A stretch of 42,783 nt of DNA from Dehalococcoidales bacterium (GCA_035529395.1 DATKWT010000080.1:1-42783), one strand, 5' to 3'. Shown: positions 30,889 to 40,287, counted from the stretch's first letter. Made by a program: numbers and translations. The notes: generated from the sequence alone by a model not told the origin.

Positions 30889-32015
30889 TGACCGCGGTTG
30901 ATGCTGCTTTCTCCGGCGCTATGCGCCACCTGGATGCCGTGCCCCCGGACTGGCCGGGAAACGAGTGGTGGCACTGGCTGGTTTTCACCGTCATCTGCAT
31001 TGCCTTTGTGCTGGTGATGATTATCGTCGTCATCTATGTTGAGCGTAGGGGTATAGCATTCTTTGCCGCCAGGGTCGGCCCCAACCGGACCGGCCCCTTC
31101 GGTGTGCTCCAGGCAATAGCGGATGCCATCAAGGTACTGCTCAAGGAAAATATCACGCCGTCCAATGCCGATAAGCTGGTCTACTGGTTGGCGCCGGCGG
31201 TGGTCTTCGCCCCGACGATAATGATATTTGCCGTAGTGCCTTTCCAGAATGGTGCCATGATGGCTGACCTGAACATCGGCGTCCTCTTCGTTATCGCCAT
31301 CAGTTCGATATCCACTATCGGCGTGTTTATGGCCGGCTGGAGTTCGAGCAACAAATACTCCCTGCTAGGTGCGATGCGAAACGTGGCTGCCGTTGTCAGC
31401 TACGAGATGCCTGTTGTCCTCTCTATCGCCGGAGTCGTGCTGCTGGCCGGTTCGCTTTCGTTGAATGACATCGTACTGGCACAGGAGAGAGTGCCCTTCA
31501 TCGTTATGCAGCCCCTCGGTTTCCTGCTCCTTTTCATTGGTGGGTGCGCGGAGATAAACCGCAGTCCATTCGACCTCATGGAGGCGGATTCTGAGCTTAC
31601 CGCCGGTTTCCACACCGAGTATTCCGGCATGAAATTTGCCATGTTTTACCTGGGAGAGTACGGCGAGGCAGTGGTGATGTCTACCATTATCGCCACGCTG
31701 TTTCTTGGTGGTTGGCAGGGTCCGGTCTTGCCACCCTGGCTCTGGCTGATTGTCAAGATACTCATCGTTTTCTTTACCATGGTGTGGACACGGGCTACGT
31801 TACCGCGTGTCAGGATAGACCAGCTGATGGCGTTTGCCTGGAAGTTCCTCTTCCCGCTGGCGCTGATTAACCTGCTGGTTACGGCACTGGAAATCCTGGC
31901 GTGGCCTGGAGACCTGCCGCTGTACATTATCCCGCTTAATTTCGCCATAACGGCGGCCCTGATACTACTGGGGTCCAAGTTGTTCAAGGTAGGATGGGGT
32001 AGAGTTGAAGTTTGA
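30888..32015 (+). CDS. nuoH: NADH-quinone oxidoreductase-like subunit H
   Basis: 375 residues from a GTG start. Eight or nine membrane helices. VYVERRGIAFFAARVGPNRTGPFGVLQAIADAIKVLLKE is the conserved first cytoplasmic loop, and GGCAEINRSPFDLMEADSELTAGFHTEYSGMKFAMFYLGEY is the acidic quinone-channel loop. FFTMVWTRATLPRVRIDQLMAFAWKFLFPLALIN closes the family pattern. It couples quinone reduction to ion movement. Confidence 0.95.
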   Translation: MTAVDAAFSGAMRHLDAVPPDWPGNEWWHWLVFTVICIAFVLVMIIVVIYVERRGIAFFAARVGPNRTGPFGVLQAIADAIKVLLKENITPSNADKLVYWLAPAVVFAPTIMIFAVVPFQNGAMMADLNIGVLFVIAISSISTIGVFMAGWSSSNKYSLLGAMRNVAAVVSYEMPVVLSIAGVVLLAGSLSLNDIVLAQERVPFIVMQPLGFLLLFIGGCAEINRSPFDLMEADSELTAGFHTEYSGMKFAMFYLGEYGEAVVMSTIIATLFLGGWQGPVLPPWLWLIVKILIVFFTMVWTRATLPRVRIDQLMAFAWKFLFPLALINLLVTALEILAWPGDLPLYIIPLNFAITAALILLGSKLFKVGWGRVEV

Positions 32016-32487
32016 GCGATACGGAATCGGCATAGCCAAGGGTATGAGGGTTACCCTCAGGAACCTGGTCCGGCGTCGGGTCACCACTCAGTACCCGGAA
32101 CAGAGGCTGGTGGTTGCTCGCCGGACCCGTGGTAATGAGCTTGTCTGGGACAAGGAGAAGTGCACCGGTTGCGCTACCTGCGCCAAGACCTGCCCTCAGG
32201 GGGTCATCCATATCGAGACGTCCCCGGGTGAGGAGAACAACTACACGGTTGAAAAGTTTGAAGTGGACACGGGATACTGCATATCCTGCGGCCTTTGTGT
32301 GGAGGCCTGCCCGTACAACGCCCTGTTCATGGGCTACGCTTTTGAACTGGCAAAATACCAGCGGGGTGCCCTGGTGCTCACCAGGGACCAGCTTGAGGCG
32401 GATGGCAGGATACCCAGCAGCTATTTCCGTCCCGAGCTCGATGAGACGCTGCCGGAGCAGACCCTGTTGATTGACAGGAAGGAGTAG
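32005..32487 (+). CDS. nuoI: NADH-quinone oxidoreductase-like subunit I
   Basis: 160 residues from TTG 32005, overlapping nuoH by 11 bases. Two [4Fe-4S] ferredoxin motifs: CTGCATCAKTCP and CISCGLCVEACP, clusters N6a and N6b. The N-terminal helix GIAKGMRVTLRNLVRRRVTTQYPE anchors it. With no NuoEFG, this is the likely entry point for electrons, probably from a ferredoxin or another reductase that docks here. Confidence 0.93.
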   Translation: MKFERYGIGIAKGMRVTLRNLVRRRVTTQYPEQRLVVARRTRGNELVWDKEKCTGCATCAKTCPQGVIHIETSPGEENNYTVEKFEVDTGYCISCGLCVEACPYNALFMGYAFELAKYQRGALVLTRDQLEADGRIPSSYFRPELDETLPEQTLLIDRKE

Positions 32488-32493
32488 GCACTG

Positions 32494-32982
32494 ATGCCAC
32501 TGGATGTTGCATTCTGGCTGTTGGCCGTTGTCGGCGTGGCCGCTGCGCTGGCGGTAGTCCTGCTGCGTGACGTCTTCCGGGCAGCGCTTTCCCTGGTGCT
32601 GTGCTTTATAACTGTGGCCGGACTCTACATTACACTGAGTGCCGACTTCCTGGCGGCAGTGCAAATCCTGGTCTATGTCGGTGCCATTTCGATACTTCTA
32701 ATCCTGGGCATCATGCTCACCCGCGATATCCAGCGGGGCAATCCGGCCAATAAATTGCGTATTCCCGCGGTAGCTGCCGCCATGGTATTCCTGGGAACGG
32801 TATGCTTTGCCGTGTTCAATACCCCGTGGCAGATATCCGCAGTGGCACCACTGGAACCGACCACTACGGAACTGGCGGGCAAGCTCTTCGGTGAGAATGG
32901 CTATATATTGTCCGTGGAAATTACCGCCGTGCTGTTGCTGGCGGCGATTCTCGGGGCTATCGTCCTGGTCAGGGAGAAGTAA
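32494..32982 (+). CDS. nuoJ: NADH-quinone oxidoreductase-like subunit J
   Basis: 162 residues, five membrane helices. [69 protein letters not shown] carries the family pattern, including the helix-3 pi-bulge region ([10 protein letters not shown]). It bridges NuoA and NuoK in the membrane arm. The gene ends five bases before nuoK. Confidence 0.92.
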   Translation: MPLDVAFWLLAVVGVAAALAVVLLRDVFRAALSLVLCFITVAGLYITLSADFLAAVQILVYVGAISILLILGIMLTRDIQRGNPANKLRIPAVAAAMVFLGTVCFAVFNTPWQISAVAPLEPTTTELAGKLFGENGYILSVEITAVLLLAAILGAIVLVREK

Positions 32983-32987
32983 GCAAG

Positions 32988-33299
32988 ATGTCTGTAGGTC
33001 TGGAACACTACCTGGTGCTTTCGGCAGTCCTGTTCGCCATAGGGCTCTACGGGGTACTTGCTAAGCGTAACATGATAGCTATCCTGCTGTGTATTGAGAT
33101 AATGCTGAATGCGGTGAATATCGCCATGGTAGCCTTCTCCCGGTACATCGCACCGGCAGAGCTGACCGGGCAGGTCTTCGTGATATTCATCATGGCGGTA
33201 GCGGCAGCCGAAGCCGCCGTTGGTCTGGCGATAATCATTGCGCTCTATCGCCAGCGTGGGACCGTCGATTCCACGGAAATAAACCTGATGAAACGGTAA
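32988..33299 (+). CDS. nuoK: NADH-quinone oxidoreductase-like subunit K
   Basis: 103 residues, three helices. [36 protein letters not shown] has the channel Glu ([10 protein letters not shown]), and [31 protein letters not shown] carries the second Glu of the proton path. It is an antiporter-like (MnhC/MrpC) subunit. Confidence 0.94.
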   Translation: MSVGLEHYLVLSAVLFAIGLYGVLAKRNMIAILLCIEIMLNAVNIAMVAFSRYIAPAELTGQVFVIFIMAVAAAEAAVGLAIIIALYRQRGTVDSTEINLMKR

Positions 33300-33305
33300 C
33301 AGACA

Positions 33306-33500
33306 ATGTGGGTTGAGATTAAGAAAGCGCCTAATCTAATGATGGCGGAAATGTGGAAAGAGCTCTTCGAGGGTGAGGGTATACCCACCCGGCTTATGCC
33401 TGAGTCTGGCCTGCCGATAGGCCAGGAAGCGACCACCTACCGCATCCTGGTACCTCAGGATAAGGAGCACGTGATTAGCGAGGTGTTAAGGAAACTCTGA
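33306..33500 (+). CDS. DUF2007-like small protein within the nuo operon
   Basis: 64 residues: MWVEIKKAPNLMMAEMWKEL, then LMPESGLPIGQEATTYRILVPQDKEHVISEVLRKL. This is the layout of DUF2007, a small alpha-beta ferredoxin-like domain often called a putative signal-transducing protein. It sits between nuoK (six bases after) and nuoL (one-base overlap, TGATG), so it is translated with them. Role in complex I unknown; assembly or regulation is possible. Confidence 0.7.
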   Translation: MWVEIKKAPNLMMAEMWKELFEGEGIPTRLMPESGLPIGQEATTYRILVPQDKEHVISEVLRKL

Positions 33501-35452
33501 TGCCGGACCAAGCATACTGGTTCATATTCCTGCTGCCCGTGATTTCGTTTGGGCTGATAAGCCTCTTTATCAGACCGTTCGTTAACTCCAAATCAAGCGT
33601 ATCGGGCTTGATAGCTATTACGGCCATTGGTGCTTCGGCTGTACTTTCCATCTGGGCACTGACCGAAGTGATGGGAGCACCGAACCACGAGATTGCTATC
33701 CCGGACATCTCCTGGGTAGCCATTGGCAACACCTTCACAATCAATCTGGGCATAATAATGGACTCGCTGACCGCCGTGATGCTGGTCGTGGTCACCATCG
33801 TCAGCCTGATGGTGCAGATATACTCGCTGGGCTACATGCAGCATGATGAAGCGGGCTACACCCGGTACTATGCCTGGATGTCCCTTTTCACCGCCTCCAT
33901 GCTGGGTTTGGTCATCGCTAACAACCTCCTCATGATGTTCGTCTTCTGGGAGATGGTCGGTCTGTGCTCGTATCTGCTCATCGGTTTCTGGTTCCACAAA
34001 CCGTCCGCGGCCAATGCCGCCAAGAAGGCCTTCATCGTCACCCGGTTCGGTGATTTCGGTTTCCTGGTAGCAATACTGGCCCTCTACGCCAACACGGGGA
34101 CGTTTGACACTGCGGAACTAAGCGGCCTGGCGGCAGCGGGTGCACTCGCCGGCGCCACCCTCACCTGGGTGGCTATCGGTATCTTCGCCGGGGCAATGGG
34201 TAAATCAGCCCAGTTCCCGCTCCACATCTGGCTGCCGGATGCTATGGAAGGCCCGACACCGGTCAGCGCCCTTATCCATTCCGCGACGATGGTCTCGGCG
34301 GGCGTGTTCCTGGTGGCCCGCACCTTCCCGATATTCGCCCACTCACTTGAGGCAGTAACCGTGGTGGCGACCATCGGAGGGTTTACGGCCATCTTTGCGG
34401 CCTCAATGGGCCTGGTAATGAACGATATCAAGCGCGTGCTTGCCTATTCCACCATCAGCCAGCTTGGCTACATGATGCTCGGGCTGGGGGCGGCCGGTAT
34501 CATACTTTTCCATGAAGGAAACGTTACAGTAGAGGCGGCCAAGGCCGCCACCACCTTCGGTATCTTCCACTTAGCCACCCACGCCTTCTTCAAGTCGCTC
34601 CTGTTCCTTGGAGCAGGTAGCGTTAACCATGCCACCGGTACATTCGATATGCGGCTGATGGGCGGCCTGCGCAAGATAATGCCCTGGACGTATATCACCT
34701 TCCTCCTCGGCTCTCTGAGCCTGGCAGGAGTCTGGCCCCTGGCTGGTTTCTGGAGCAAGGACGAAATCCTGATAACAGCGCTGGACGGTAACGCGGTACT
34801 CTTTATCCTGGCAATGATAACTGTGTTCATGACCGCCTTCTACATGTTCCGCGTTATCTACATGACCTTCCACGGGAAGTACCGCGGCGGAGACCCTGAG
34901 GCACACGGTCACCCGCACGAATCACCGAAGGTCATGGTGGCTCCCCTGGTCTTCCTGGCCGTCCTGGCCGTCATCGCCGGTTTCTGGAATGCCTTCGGGC
35001 ACTTCGGAGAGCTCATGGGGCACGGTCATACCAAGGGCTTCATCGAGGGGTTCTTCGGTATATTCACCCACTCGCCGTGGCCGATTATATCGCTACTGCT
35101 GGCGCTGGGCGGTATTCTGCTTGCCTACCTGATGTACAATACCAAACAGATTTCCGCGGAACGCATTGGTGCCAGGTTCCAGGCGCTATACGTCATGTTC
35201 TCGCGGAAGTACTGGATGGACGAACTGTACGAAGACCTGATCGTACGAAAGGCACTGCTCGGTGGGTTCTTCGCCGGACTTCAGAAGATGGATACCAAAG
35301 GTATTGACGGGGTTGTGAATGGAGCAGCCAATGCTATAATGTCCAGCGGGGACGTGGTCCGCAAGATACAGACGGGACAGTTTCAACTGTACGCGCTGTC
35401 CATTGCCCTGGGGGCAGCCGCGATTGCCATTGTCCTGTATATCTTCGGATGA
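33500..35452 (+). CDS. nuoL: NADH-quinone oxidoreductase-like subunit L
   Basis: 650 residues. Antiporter-like subunit with at least 14 core helices. FWEMVGLCSYLLIGFWFHKPSAANAAKKAFIVTRFGDFGFL carries the conserved channel Glu, GKSAQFPLHIWLPDAMEGPTPVSALIHSATMV is the Mrp-type signature with Lys and His, and FKSLLFLGAGSVNHATG is the second half-channel region. The long lateral amphipathic helix and terminal helix follow at the C-terminus. It is the distal ion pump. Confidence 0.95.
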   Translation: MPDQAYWFIFLLPVISFGLISLFIRPFVNSKSSVSGLIAITAIGASAVLSIWALTEVMGAPNHEIAIPDISWVAIGNTFTINLGIIMDSLTAVMLVVVTIVSLMVQIYSLGYMQHDEAGYTRYYAWMSLFTASMLGLVIANNLLMMFVFWEMVGLCSYLLIGFWFHKPSAANAAKKAFIVTRFGDFGFLVAILALYANTGTFDTAELSGLAAAGALAGATLTWVAIGIFAGAMGKSAQFPLHIWLPDAMEGPTPVSALIHSATMVSAGVFLVARTFPIFAHSLEAVTVVATIGGFTAIFAASMGLVMNDIKRVLAYSTISQLGYMMLGLGAAGIILFHEGNVTVEAAKAATTFGIFHLATHAFFKSLLFLGAGSVNHATGTFDMRLMGGLRKIMPWTYITFLLGSLSLAGVWPLAGFWSKDEILITALDGNAVLFILAMITVFMTAFYMFRVIYMTFHGKYRGGDPEAHGHPHESPKVMVAPLVFLAVLAVIAGFWNAFGHFGELMGHGHTKGFIEGFFGIFTHSPWPIISLLLALGGILLAYLMYNTKQISAERIGARFQALYVMFSRKYWMDELYEDLIVRKALLGGFFAGLQKMDTKGIDGVVNGAANAIMSSGDVVRKIQTGQFQLYALSIALGAAAIAIVLYIFG

Positions 35453-35491
35453 GTATTTATAGGCTAAAGGATTTGATAGGAGTCAGCAGGC

Positions 35492-36976
35492 TTGGAGTTT
35501 AACTATCTTACGGCCATCATCCTTCTCCCGGCACTCGGGGCGGTAGTGGTTGCCTTTGTGCCCGGAATATCGGAACGGTGGATACGGCGTATATCTGCGG
35601 TCCTTACTCTTGCCTCCTTCGTGCTGGCGATTATCATCTTTGCCGGGTACGACCGCGCACTCGGCGGCATCCAGTTCGAGGAGAAGGCCTCCTGGATTCA
35701 GGCAATCAGTGCCAACTACCACCTGGGGGTCGACGGCCTGAGCCTGCCGCTGGTAGCACTGACATCCTTCCTCGGCTTCATGGTGGTACTTATCTCGTGG
35801 AAGGTCCACGTGAGAGTCCGCGAGTACTTCGCCTGGTTGCTTCTCCTTGAGGCGAGCATCCTGGGCGTATTCTGCTCGCTTGACCTGCTGCTTTTCTTCA
35901 TCTTCTGGGAGATAGAAGTCATCCCGATGTACTTCCTGATATCCATCTGGGGGACGGGCCGAAAAGAGTACTCGTCCATCAAGTACGTTCTCTACACGCT
36001 TTTCGGCAGTGCCTTCATGCTGGCCGGTATCCTGAGCCTGTATTTCACCACCGGCAGTCTGAGTATGGTGGATATCTCCGAGGGCGGGCTTGGCATGGTG
36101 CAGTCCATCATGCCGGCGGCTTCAATCTTCTGGCTTCTTATCATCGCCTTTGCTATCAAACTGCCGGTGTTCCCGCTGCACACCTGGCTCCCGGACGCCC
36201 ATACCGACGCACCGACTGCCGGTAGCGTGATGCTTGCCGGGGCGCTAATCAAGATGGGCGGCTACGGGATGATACGCGTTTGCGTGAGCATCTTCCCGGA
36301 CGTAGCCCGCAACTTCGCACCGATGTTACTGACGCTGGCCGTAATCAGCATACTATACGGCGCGGCGCTGACTCTGAGGCAGACCGACCTCAAGCGGATG
36401 ATTGCCTACAGCAGCGTGAGCCACATGGGCTACGTGCTGCTCGGCATCTTTGCCCTCAATGAAGTGAGCCTGACCGGAGCGGGTCTGCAAATGCTCAGCC
36501 ACGGCCTGCTCACCGGGTTGCTCTTCGCCATGGCCGGTCTGATGATACACAATGTCGAGGAGCGTGACCTCAGGAAACTGGGCGGACTGGCCAGGCAGAT
36601 GCCGGTCATTGCCATCGTGTTTTCTATCGCCGGTCTCGGCTCGCTGGGTCTGCCGCTGACCAGTGGCTTTGCCGCCGAGTTCATCACCTTCATCGGCAGC
36701 TTCTCCAGCACCGTCGTTGGGGGCGCAGAGGTCTTTACTATCCTGGCAGTGCTGGGCGTAGTACTCGCCGCCGGTTATATCCTGTGGATGCTGCAACGGA
36801 CGTTTTACGGCCCGGTGCTGGAGCAATACAACGGTGTCAAAGATGCCGACAACATGGAGAAAGTCTACATGTTCGCCTTTGTCATCCTGATAATGCTAAT
36901 CGGCATCTATCCGGCGATAATGACAGACATAATCAGGCTCGGTATCTCGCCGATAGTGGGCCTGATAGGTGGTTAG
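35492..36976 (+). CDS. nuoM: NADH-quinone oxidoreductase-like subunit M
   Basis: 494 residues from TTG 35492 (AGGAG ten bases upstream). Fourteen helices. FFIFWEIEVIPMYFLISIWG has the channel Glu, IKLPVFPLHTWLPDAHTDAPTAGSVMLAGALIKMGGYGMIR is the NuoM signature, and AYSSVSHMGYVLLGIFALNEVSLTGAGLQMLSHGLLTGLLF follows. It is the middle ion pump of the membrane arm. Confidence 0.95.
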   Translation: MEFNYLTAIILLPALGAVVVAFVPGISERWIRRISAVLTLASFVLAIIIFAGYDRALGGIQFEEKASWIQAISANYHLGVDGLSLPLVALTSFLGFMVVLISWKVHVRVREYFAWLLLLEASILGVFCSLDLLLFFIFWEIEVIPMYFLISIWGTGRKEYSSIKYVLYTLFGSAFMLAGILSLYFTTGSLSMVDISEGGLGMVQSIMPAASIFWLLIIAFAIKLPVFPLHTWLPDAHTDAPTAGSVMLAGALIKMGGYGMIRVCVSIFPDVARNFAPMLLTLAVISILYGAALTLRQTDLKRMIAYSSVSHMGYVLLGIFALNEVSLTGAGLQMLSHGLLTGLLFAMAGLMIHNVEERDLRKLGGLARQMPVIAIVFSIAGLGSLGLPLTSGFAAEFITFIGSFSSTVVGGAEVFTILAVLGVVLAAGYILWMLQRTFYGPVLEQYNGVKDADNMEKVYMFAFVILIMLIGIYPAIMTDIIRLGISPIVGLIGG

Positions 36977-36990
36977 AGCGGTGAGTCTGG

Positions 36991-37434
36991 ATGGCAGAGC
37001 CGATAATGATCGGGGCGGGGGCGATAATTGAGGATGATGCCGGCAGAATACTGCTGGTGAAGCACCGCCCGGAGAGGGGCGGATACTGGCAGGGTAAGTG
37101 GATATGCCCCGGCGGCAGGCTGGAGCCGGGGGAAACGATAAAGGAAGCAATCAAGAGGGAGGTAAAGGAGGAGACCCATCTCGATATCAGTCTGGTTGCA
37201 CCACTTCACCCGTTTGACCGGATTGTCAGGTCGGAAGACGGCAGGGTTACATTACACGTCATCTACATTGACTACCTGGCCAGGGTGACCGGAGGTACAT
37301 TGAGACCGGACAGTGATATCGGTGAGGCCAGATGGGTTACCAGGGAGCAGATCCCCGAGATATGGGAGGAACTGCACGAAGACACCAGGAAGCTCCTCCG
37401 GATTGCGAAAATAGCGTATGTTTCTAAGGAGTAG
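36991..37434 (+). CDS. Nudix hydrolase within the nuo operon
   Basis: 147 residues. The Nudix box begins at Gly42: GRLEPGETIKEA, then REVKEETHL (Gly-x5-Glu-x7-Arg-Glu-U-x-Glu-Glu); the usual Gly near the end is His63. The three catalytic Glu and the Arg are kept. N-terminal GAGAIIEDDAGRILLVKHRPERGGYWQGKWICPGG resembles MutT/ADP-ribose-type proteins of broad substrate range. It starts 14 bases after nuoM and ends three before nuoN, so it is cotranscribed. A housecleaning role for nucleotides or dinucleotides is likely, and its place in the operon is unexplained. Confidence 0.88.
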   Translation: MAEPIMIGAGAIIEDDAGRILLVKHRPERGGYWQGKWICPGGRLEPGETIKEAIKREVKEETHLDISLVAPLHPFDRIVRSEDGRVTLHVIYIDYLARVTGGTLRPDSDIGEARWVTREQIPEIWEELHEDTRKLLRIAKIAYVSKE

Positions 37435-37437
37435 GCC

Positions 37438-38895
37438 TTGAATCTTGAGCTGTTGGCACCAGAACTAAGCCTGGCAGCAACCGCAGTAGTGCTGATACTG
37501 ATTGACCTCTTTATCGAGAAAAAAGGGGTGCTGGCGGTTCTCAGCATTATCGGTCTGGCGGTATCCGCCGGGTTCGCCATCGCTCTCTGGGGCACCTCCG
37601 AGGCCGCATTCAACGGCATGCTGTCCGTGGACAACTTTGCCCTCTTCTTCAAACTTCTCTTCCTGGGGATTGCCGCTCTGGTTATCCTGGCCTCTGTCGA
37701 CTACGCACCCAAGTTCAGTCGCTTCCAGGGTGAATACCACGCACTGATAATCCTTTCCGCACTGGGCATGATGCTCATGGCGGCCAGTGCCGAGCTTATC
37801 ACCATCTACATCGCCCTCGAGCTGGCCAGTATCTCACTCTACGTCCTGGCCGGGTTCCTCAAAGACCCCAAATCGACGGAGTCGTCAATCAAGTACCTGC
37901 TGCTGGGTGCGACCTCCTCGGCAGTATTACTCTATGGCATGGCGCTGGTCTTCGGCTCGACCGGTACCACACAGCTTGCCGAAATATCACAGGCCGTCCA
38001 GAACCTCGGTGCCACGGGCGTCGGCGATAACCCGGCGCTCATGCTGGGTGCGGTCCTGCTGATTGCCGGCTTCGGCTTCAAGATTGCCGCGGTACCCTTC
38101 CAGATGTGGGTGCCCGACGTCTACGAAGGGGCACCAACCCCGATAACCGGTTACCTGTCCGTGGCCAGCAAAGCGGCCGGTTTCGCCATCATACTCCGGG
38201 TCTTCTTCTCCGCATTCGGTACCCCGGAATGGCTGAGTATGAACTGGGGTCTGGTCTTCGCCTCGCTGGCAGCCATCGGTATGACGGTGGGTAACATGTC
38301 CGCTTTGCCCCAGACCAACATCAAGCGCATGTTCGGTTACTCCAGCATCGCCCAGGCCGGTTATCTGCTGGTCGGTCTTGCCGCCATGGGTGTCGGAGCA
38401 GCCACGAGCACACTCAATCAGAGCACGGTCATGTTCTTCCTGTTAAGCTACTCGATGGCTAACCTGGGGGCCTTCATCGCCATTATTGCCATCACCAACA
38501 AGATTAACAGCGACCTCATTGCGGACTTCTCCGGGATGAGTAAGCGGGCGCCGGTCCTTGCCCTCGGTCTGACTCTGTGCCTGATATCACTGATTGGCAT
38601 GCCCCCGGCAGCCGGGTTTATGGCCAAGTTCTACATATTCAGCGGGGCGGTGCAGAGCGACCTTCTCTGGCTGGTCATTATCGCCGTTATCAACAGCGTG
38701 ATATCGGCCTTCTACTACCTGAGAGTGGTCAAGGTAATGTGGCTCGGCGAACCTGCCTCCACTGAGAAGGTACCCTCCTCAGGAGCGCTACGCGTGGCAC
38801 TGGCCATCACCTGCCTCGGTGTCCTCTTCATCGGTATCCTCCCCGGCTTCGCCATGAAGGCCGCCGAGTTCGCCGCCAATATGTTCGGCGGGTAG
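37438..38895 (+). CDS. nuoN: NADH-quinone oxidoreductase-like subunit N
   Basis: 485 residues from TTG 37438. Fourteen helices. IYIALELASISLYVLAGFLKDPKSTESSIKYLLLGATSSAVLLYG carries the channel Glu, FGFKIAAVPFQMWVPDVYEGAPTPITGYLSVASKAAGF is the core Lys/Pro signature, and FGYSSIAQAGYLLVGLAAMG follows. It is the ion pump closest to NuoK and the last gene of the operon. It is convergent with rmuC, with only a weak stem (ACCTG/CAGGT near 38898) between them. Confidence 0.95.
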   Translation: MNLELLAPELSLAATAVVLILIDLFIEKKGVLAVLSIIGLAVSAGFAIALWGTSEAAFNGMLSVDNFALFFKLLFLGIAALVILASVDYAPKFSRFQGEYHALIILSALGMMLMAASAELITIYIALELASISLYVLAGFLKDPKSTESSIKYLLLGATSSAVLLYGMALVFGSTGTTQLAEISQAVQNLGATGVGDNPALMLGAVLLIAGFGFKIAAVPFQMWVPDVYEGAPTPITGYLSVASKAAGFAIILRVFFSAFGTPEWLSMNWGLVFASLAAIGMTVGNMSALPQTNIKRMFGYSSIAQAGYLLVGLAAMGVGAATSTLNQSTVMFFLLSYSMANLGAFIAIIAITNKINSDLIADFSGMSKRAPVLALGLTLCLISLIGMPPAAGFMAKFYIFSGAVQSDLLWLVIIAVINSVISAFYYLRVVKVMWLGEPASTEKVPSSGALRVALAITCLGVLFIGILPGFAMKAAEFAANMFGG

Positions 38896-38949
38896 AAACC
38901 TGTATTTGCCTCAGAGCAGGTCTTGAATTCCTCCTGTTACCCAGGATTT

Positions 38950-40125
38950 CTATTCCGATTCATCTTGCTCGGGGTTAAGCAGCAGGCCTCTCTCATCCGC
39001 AGTATTCAGCAGTTGTTCTTCTTCTGCCGGGGACAATTCTGGTATTCCTTTTTGCTGCCTGAGGTCGTCAATCTTCCTTAACGGCCGCTCCAACTGGTTC
39101 GTACGAGTCGACACTAGACGGCTATACTCATCCTTAGCATCGTCAATTCGCTTTCCTATCTTCTCCATGCTGGATTTGAACGCCTCCCACTGCTTATTGA
39201 AAGACCCGAACAGCGCCAGCATCTCGGACGACGTCTTCTCCATGTTGAAACTTTCAACAGCCTGATGAATAACGGCCAGTATCGCGTATAGTGATAGTGG
39301 GGAGCAGACAACCACTTTGTTCTTCAGTGCGTCGTCAATAAGGGTACTGTCGTTTTCGTGCATGAAGTAGTAGACCTGTTCATTAGGAATGAATACCAGA
39401 ACGTAGTCCACAGTGTTTTCCTCGGGATTGATGTAATCTCGGGTAGTCACCTCCTTCACACGTTGTCTTACGTCCTTCAAGAACTGCTGTTTGTAGTTCT
39501 GTTTGCCTGATTCAGACTCCTCATTCATGTAGTTCAGGTAGTTGGTTAGAGGGAACTTCACATCCATATTGAGTATCAGGTTTTTTGGTAACATGAAGGT
39601 GAAGTCGGGCCGGGATGCGGTTGTTTCCAGGGTTTTCTGCTTCCTGTAATTCACATCCTCTATGAATCCGGCGAGCCGTAATATATCTTCGGCCATTCTC
39701 TCGCCCCATTGACCCCTCATCGTTGTGCTTGCCAGAGCTGTATGAAGCTGGTTTGTAGTTTCCTGGAGCTTCCCGGTTTGCTCAGCAGTGGCCTTCAATT
39801 GACTGCTTAACTCGCCATATTTCTTTTCCCGGTCTTTAGAGAAATCTGTTACCAGGGTTTCCATTTTCAGCAAGTTACCCTTTATGCCTTCAAGTGTCAG
39901 GTCAATCAATTTCTTCTTGCTCTCAAGCTCTCCAGCCCCGGTAGCAGTCTGCTTCGACAATGTTTCATTAGCCAGTTTCAGAAACTCTGCGGAATTTCTA
40001 CTTAACGCATCAAATGACAGCGACGAAAATGTTGTTTCAGTATCCTTTTTGAGGAATCTGTTGAGTATTAATACAAATAATGCTCCGACAAATAGACCTC
40101 CAATAAAAACGCCGATGTACTCCAT
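38950..40125 (-). CDS. rmuC: DNA recombination protein RmuC
   Basis: 391 residues. N-terminal membrane helix (5-24), a coiled-coil of about 120 residues, then the RmuC core: TTMRGQWGERMAEDILRLAGFIEDVNYRKQ, RPDFTFMLPKNLILNMDVKFPLTNYLNYM, VDYVLVFIPNEQVYYFMHEND, VVVCSPLSLYAILAVIHQAV. The core resembles a restriction-endonuclease-like fold. In E. coli RmuC limits recombination at inverted repeats. The C-terminal tail is acidic. Confidence 0.93.
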   Translation of the reverse strand: MEYIGVFIGGLFVGALFVLILNRFLKKDTETTFSSLSFDALSRNSAEFLKLANETLSKQTATGAGELESKKKLIDLTLEGIKGNLLKMETLVTDFSKDREKKYGELSSQLKATAEQTGKLQETTNQLHTALASTTMRGQWGERMAEDILRLAGFIEDVNYRKQKTLETTASRPDFTFMLPKNLILNMDVKFPLTNYLNYMNEESESGKQNYKQQFLKDVRQRVKEVTTRDYINPEENTVDYVLVFIPNEQVYYFMHENDSTLIDDALKNKVVVCSPLSLYAILAVIHQAVESFNMEKTSSEMLALFGSFNKQWEAFKSSMEKIGKRIDDAKDEYSRLVSTRTNQLERPLRKIDDLRQQKGIPELSPAEEEQLLNTADERGLLLNPEQDESE

Positions 40126-40230
40126 AAAAAAGCCTCCTGAGAGATGTGATTCATAGTGAAATCCATCACTGCAGCATATCAGGCTGCAATGCTAATTATA
40201 ACTCATATGGTCAAGGGTAGGGCCTACGGC

Positions 40231-40242
40231 CTCGCAATGACA
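40231..40242. repeat. Solitary copy of the TCATTGCGAG repeat end
   Basis: CTCGCAATGACA is identical to the right end of the element at 20887-20898. No inverted partner is found within the neighbouring intergenic DNA, so this is a remnant or a half element. It lies upstream of the tup promoter. Confidence 0.6.
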
Positions 40243-40287
40243 GGCTGGCAGGCACAGTTGACATGCCGCCAGCCAGTAGGGTATATT
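40243..40287 (+). promoter_or_regulatory. tup operon promoter with inverted repeat around the -35 box
   Basis: TTGACA (40258-40263), an 18-base spacer and TATATT (40282-40287) place the transcription start near 40294. GGCTGGC-A-GGCA (40243-40254) and TGCC-G-CCAGCC (40264-40274) form an imperfect inverted repeat whose loop contains the -35 box. A protein bound across it, such as a tungstate/molybdate-responsive regulator, would block polymerase. No regulator gene lies in the window, so the operator reading is inference. Confidence 0.55.
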
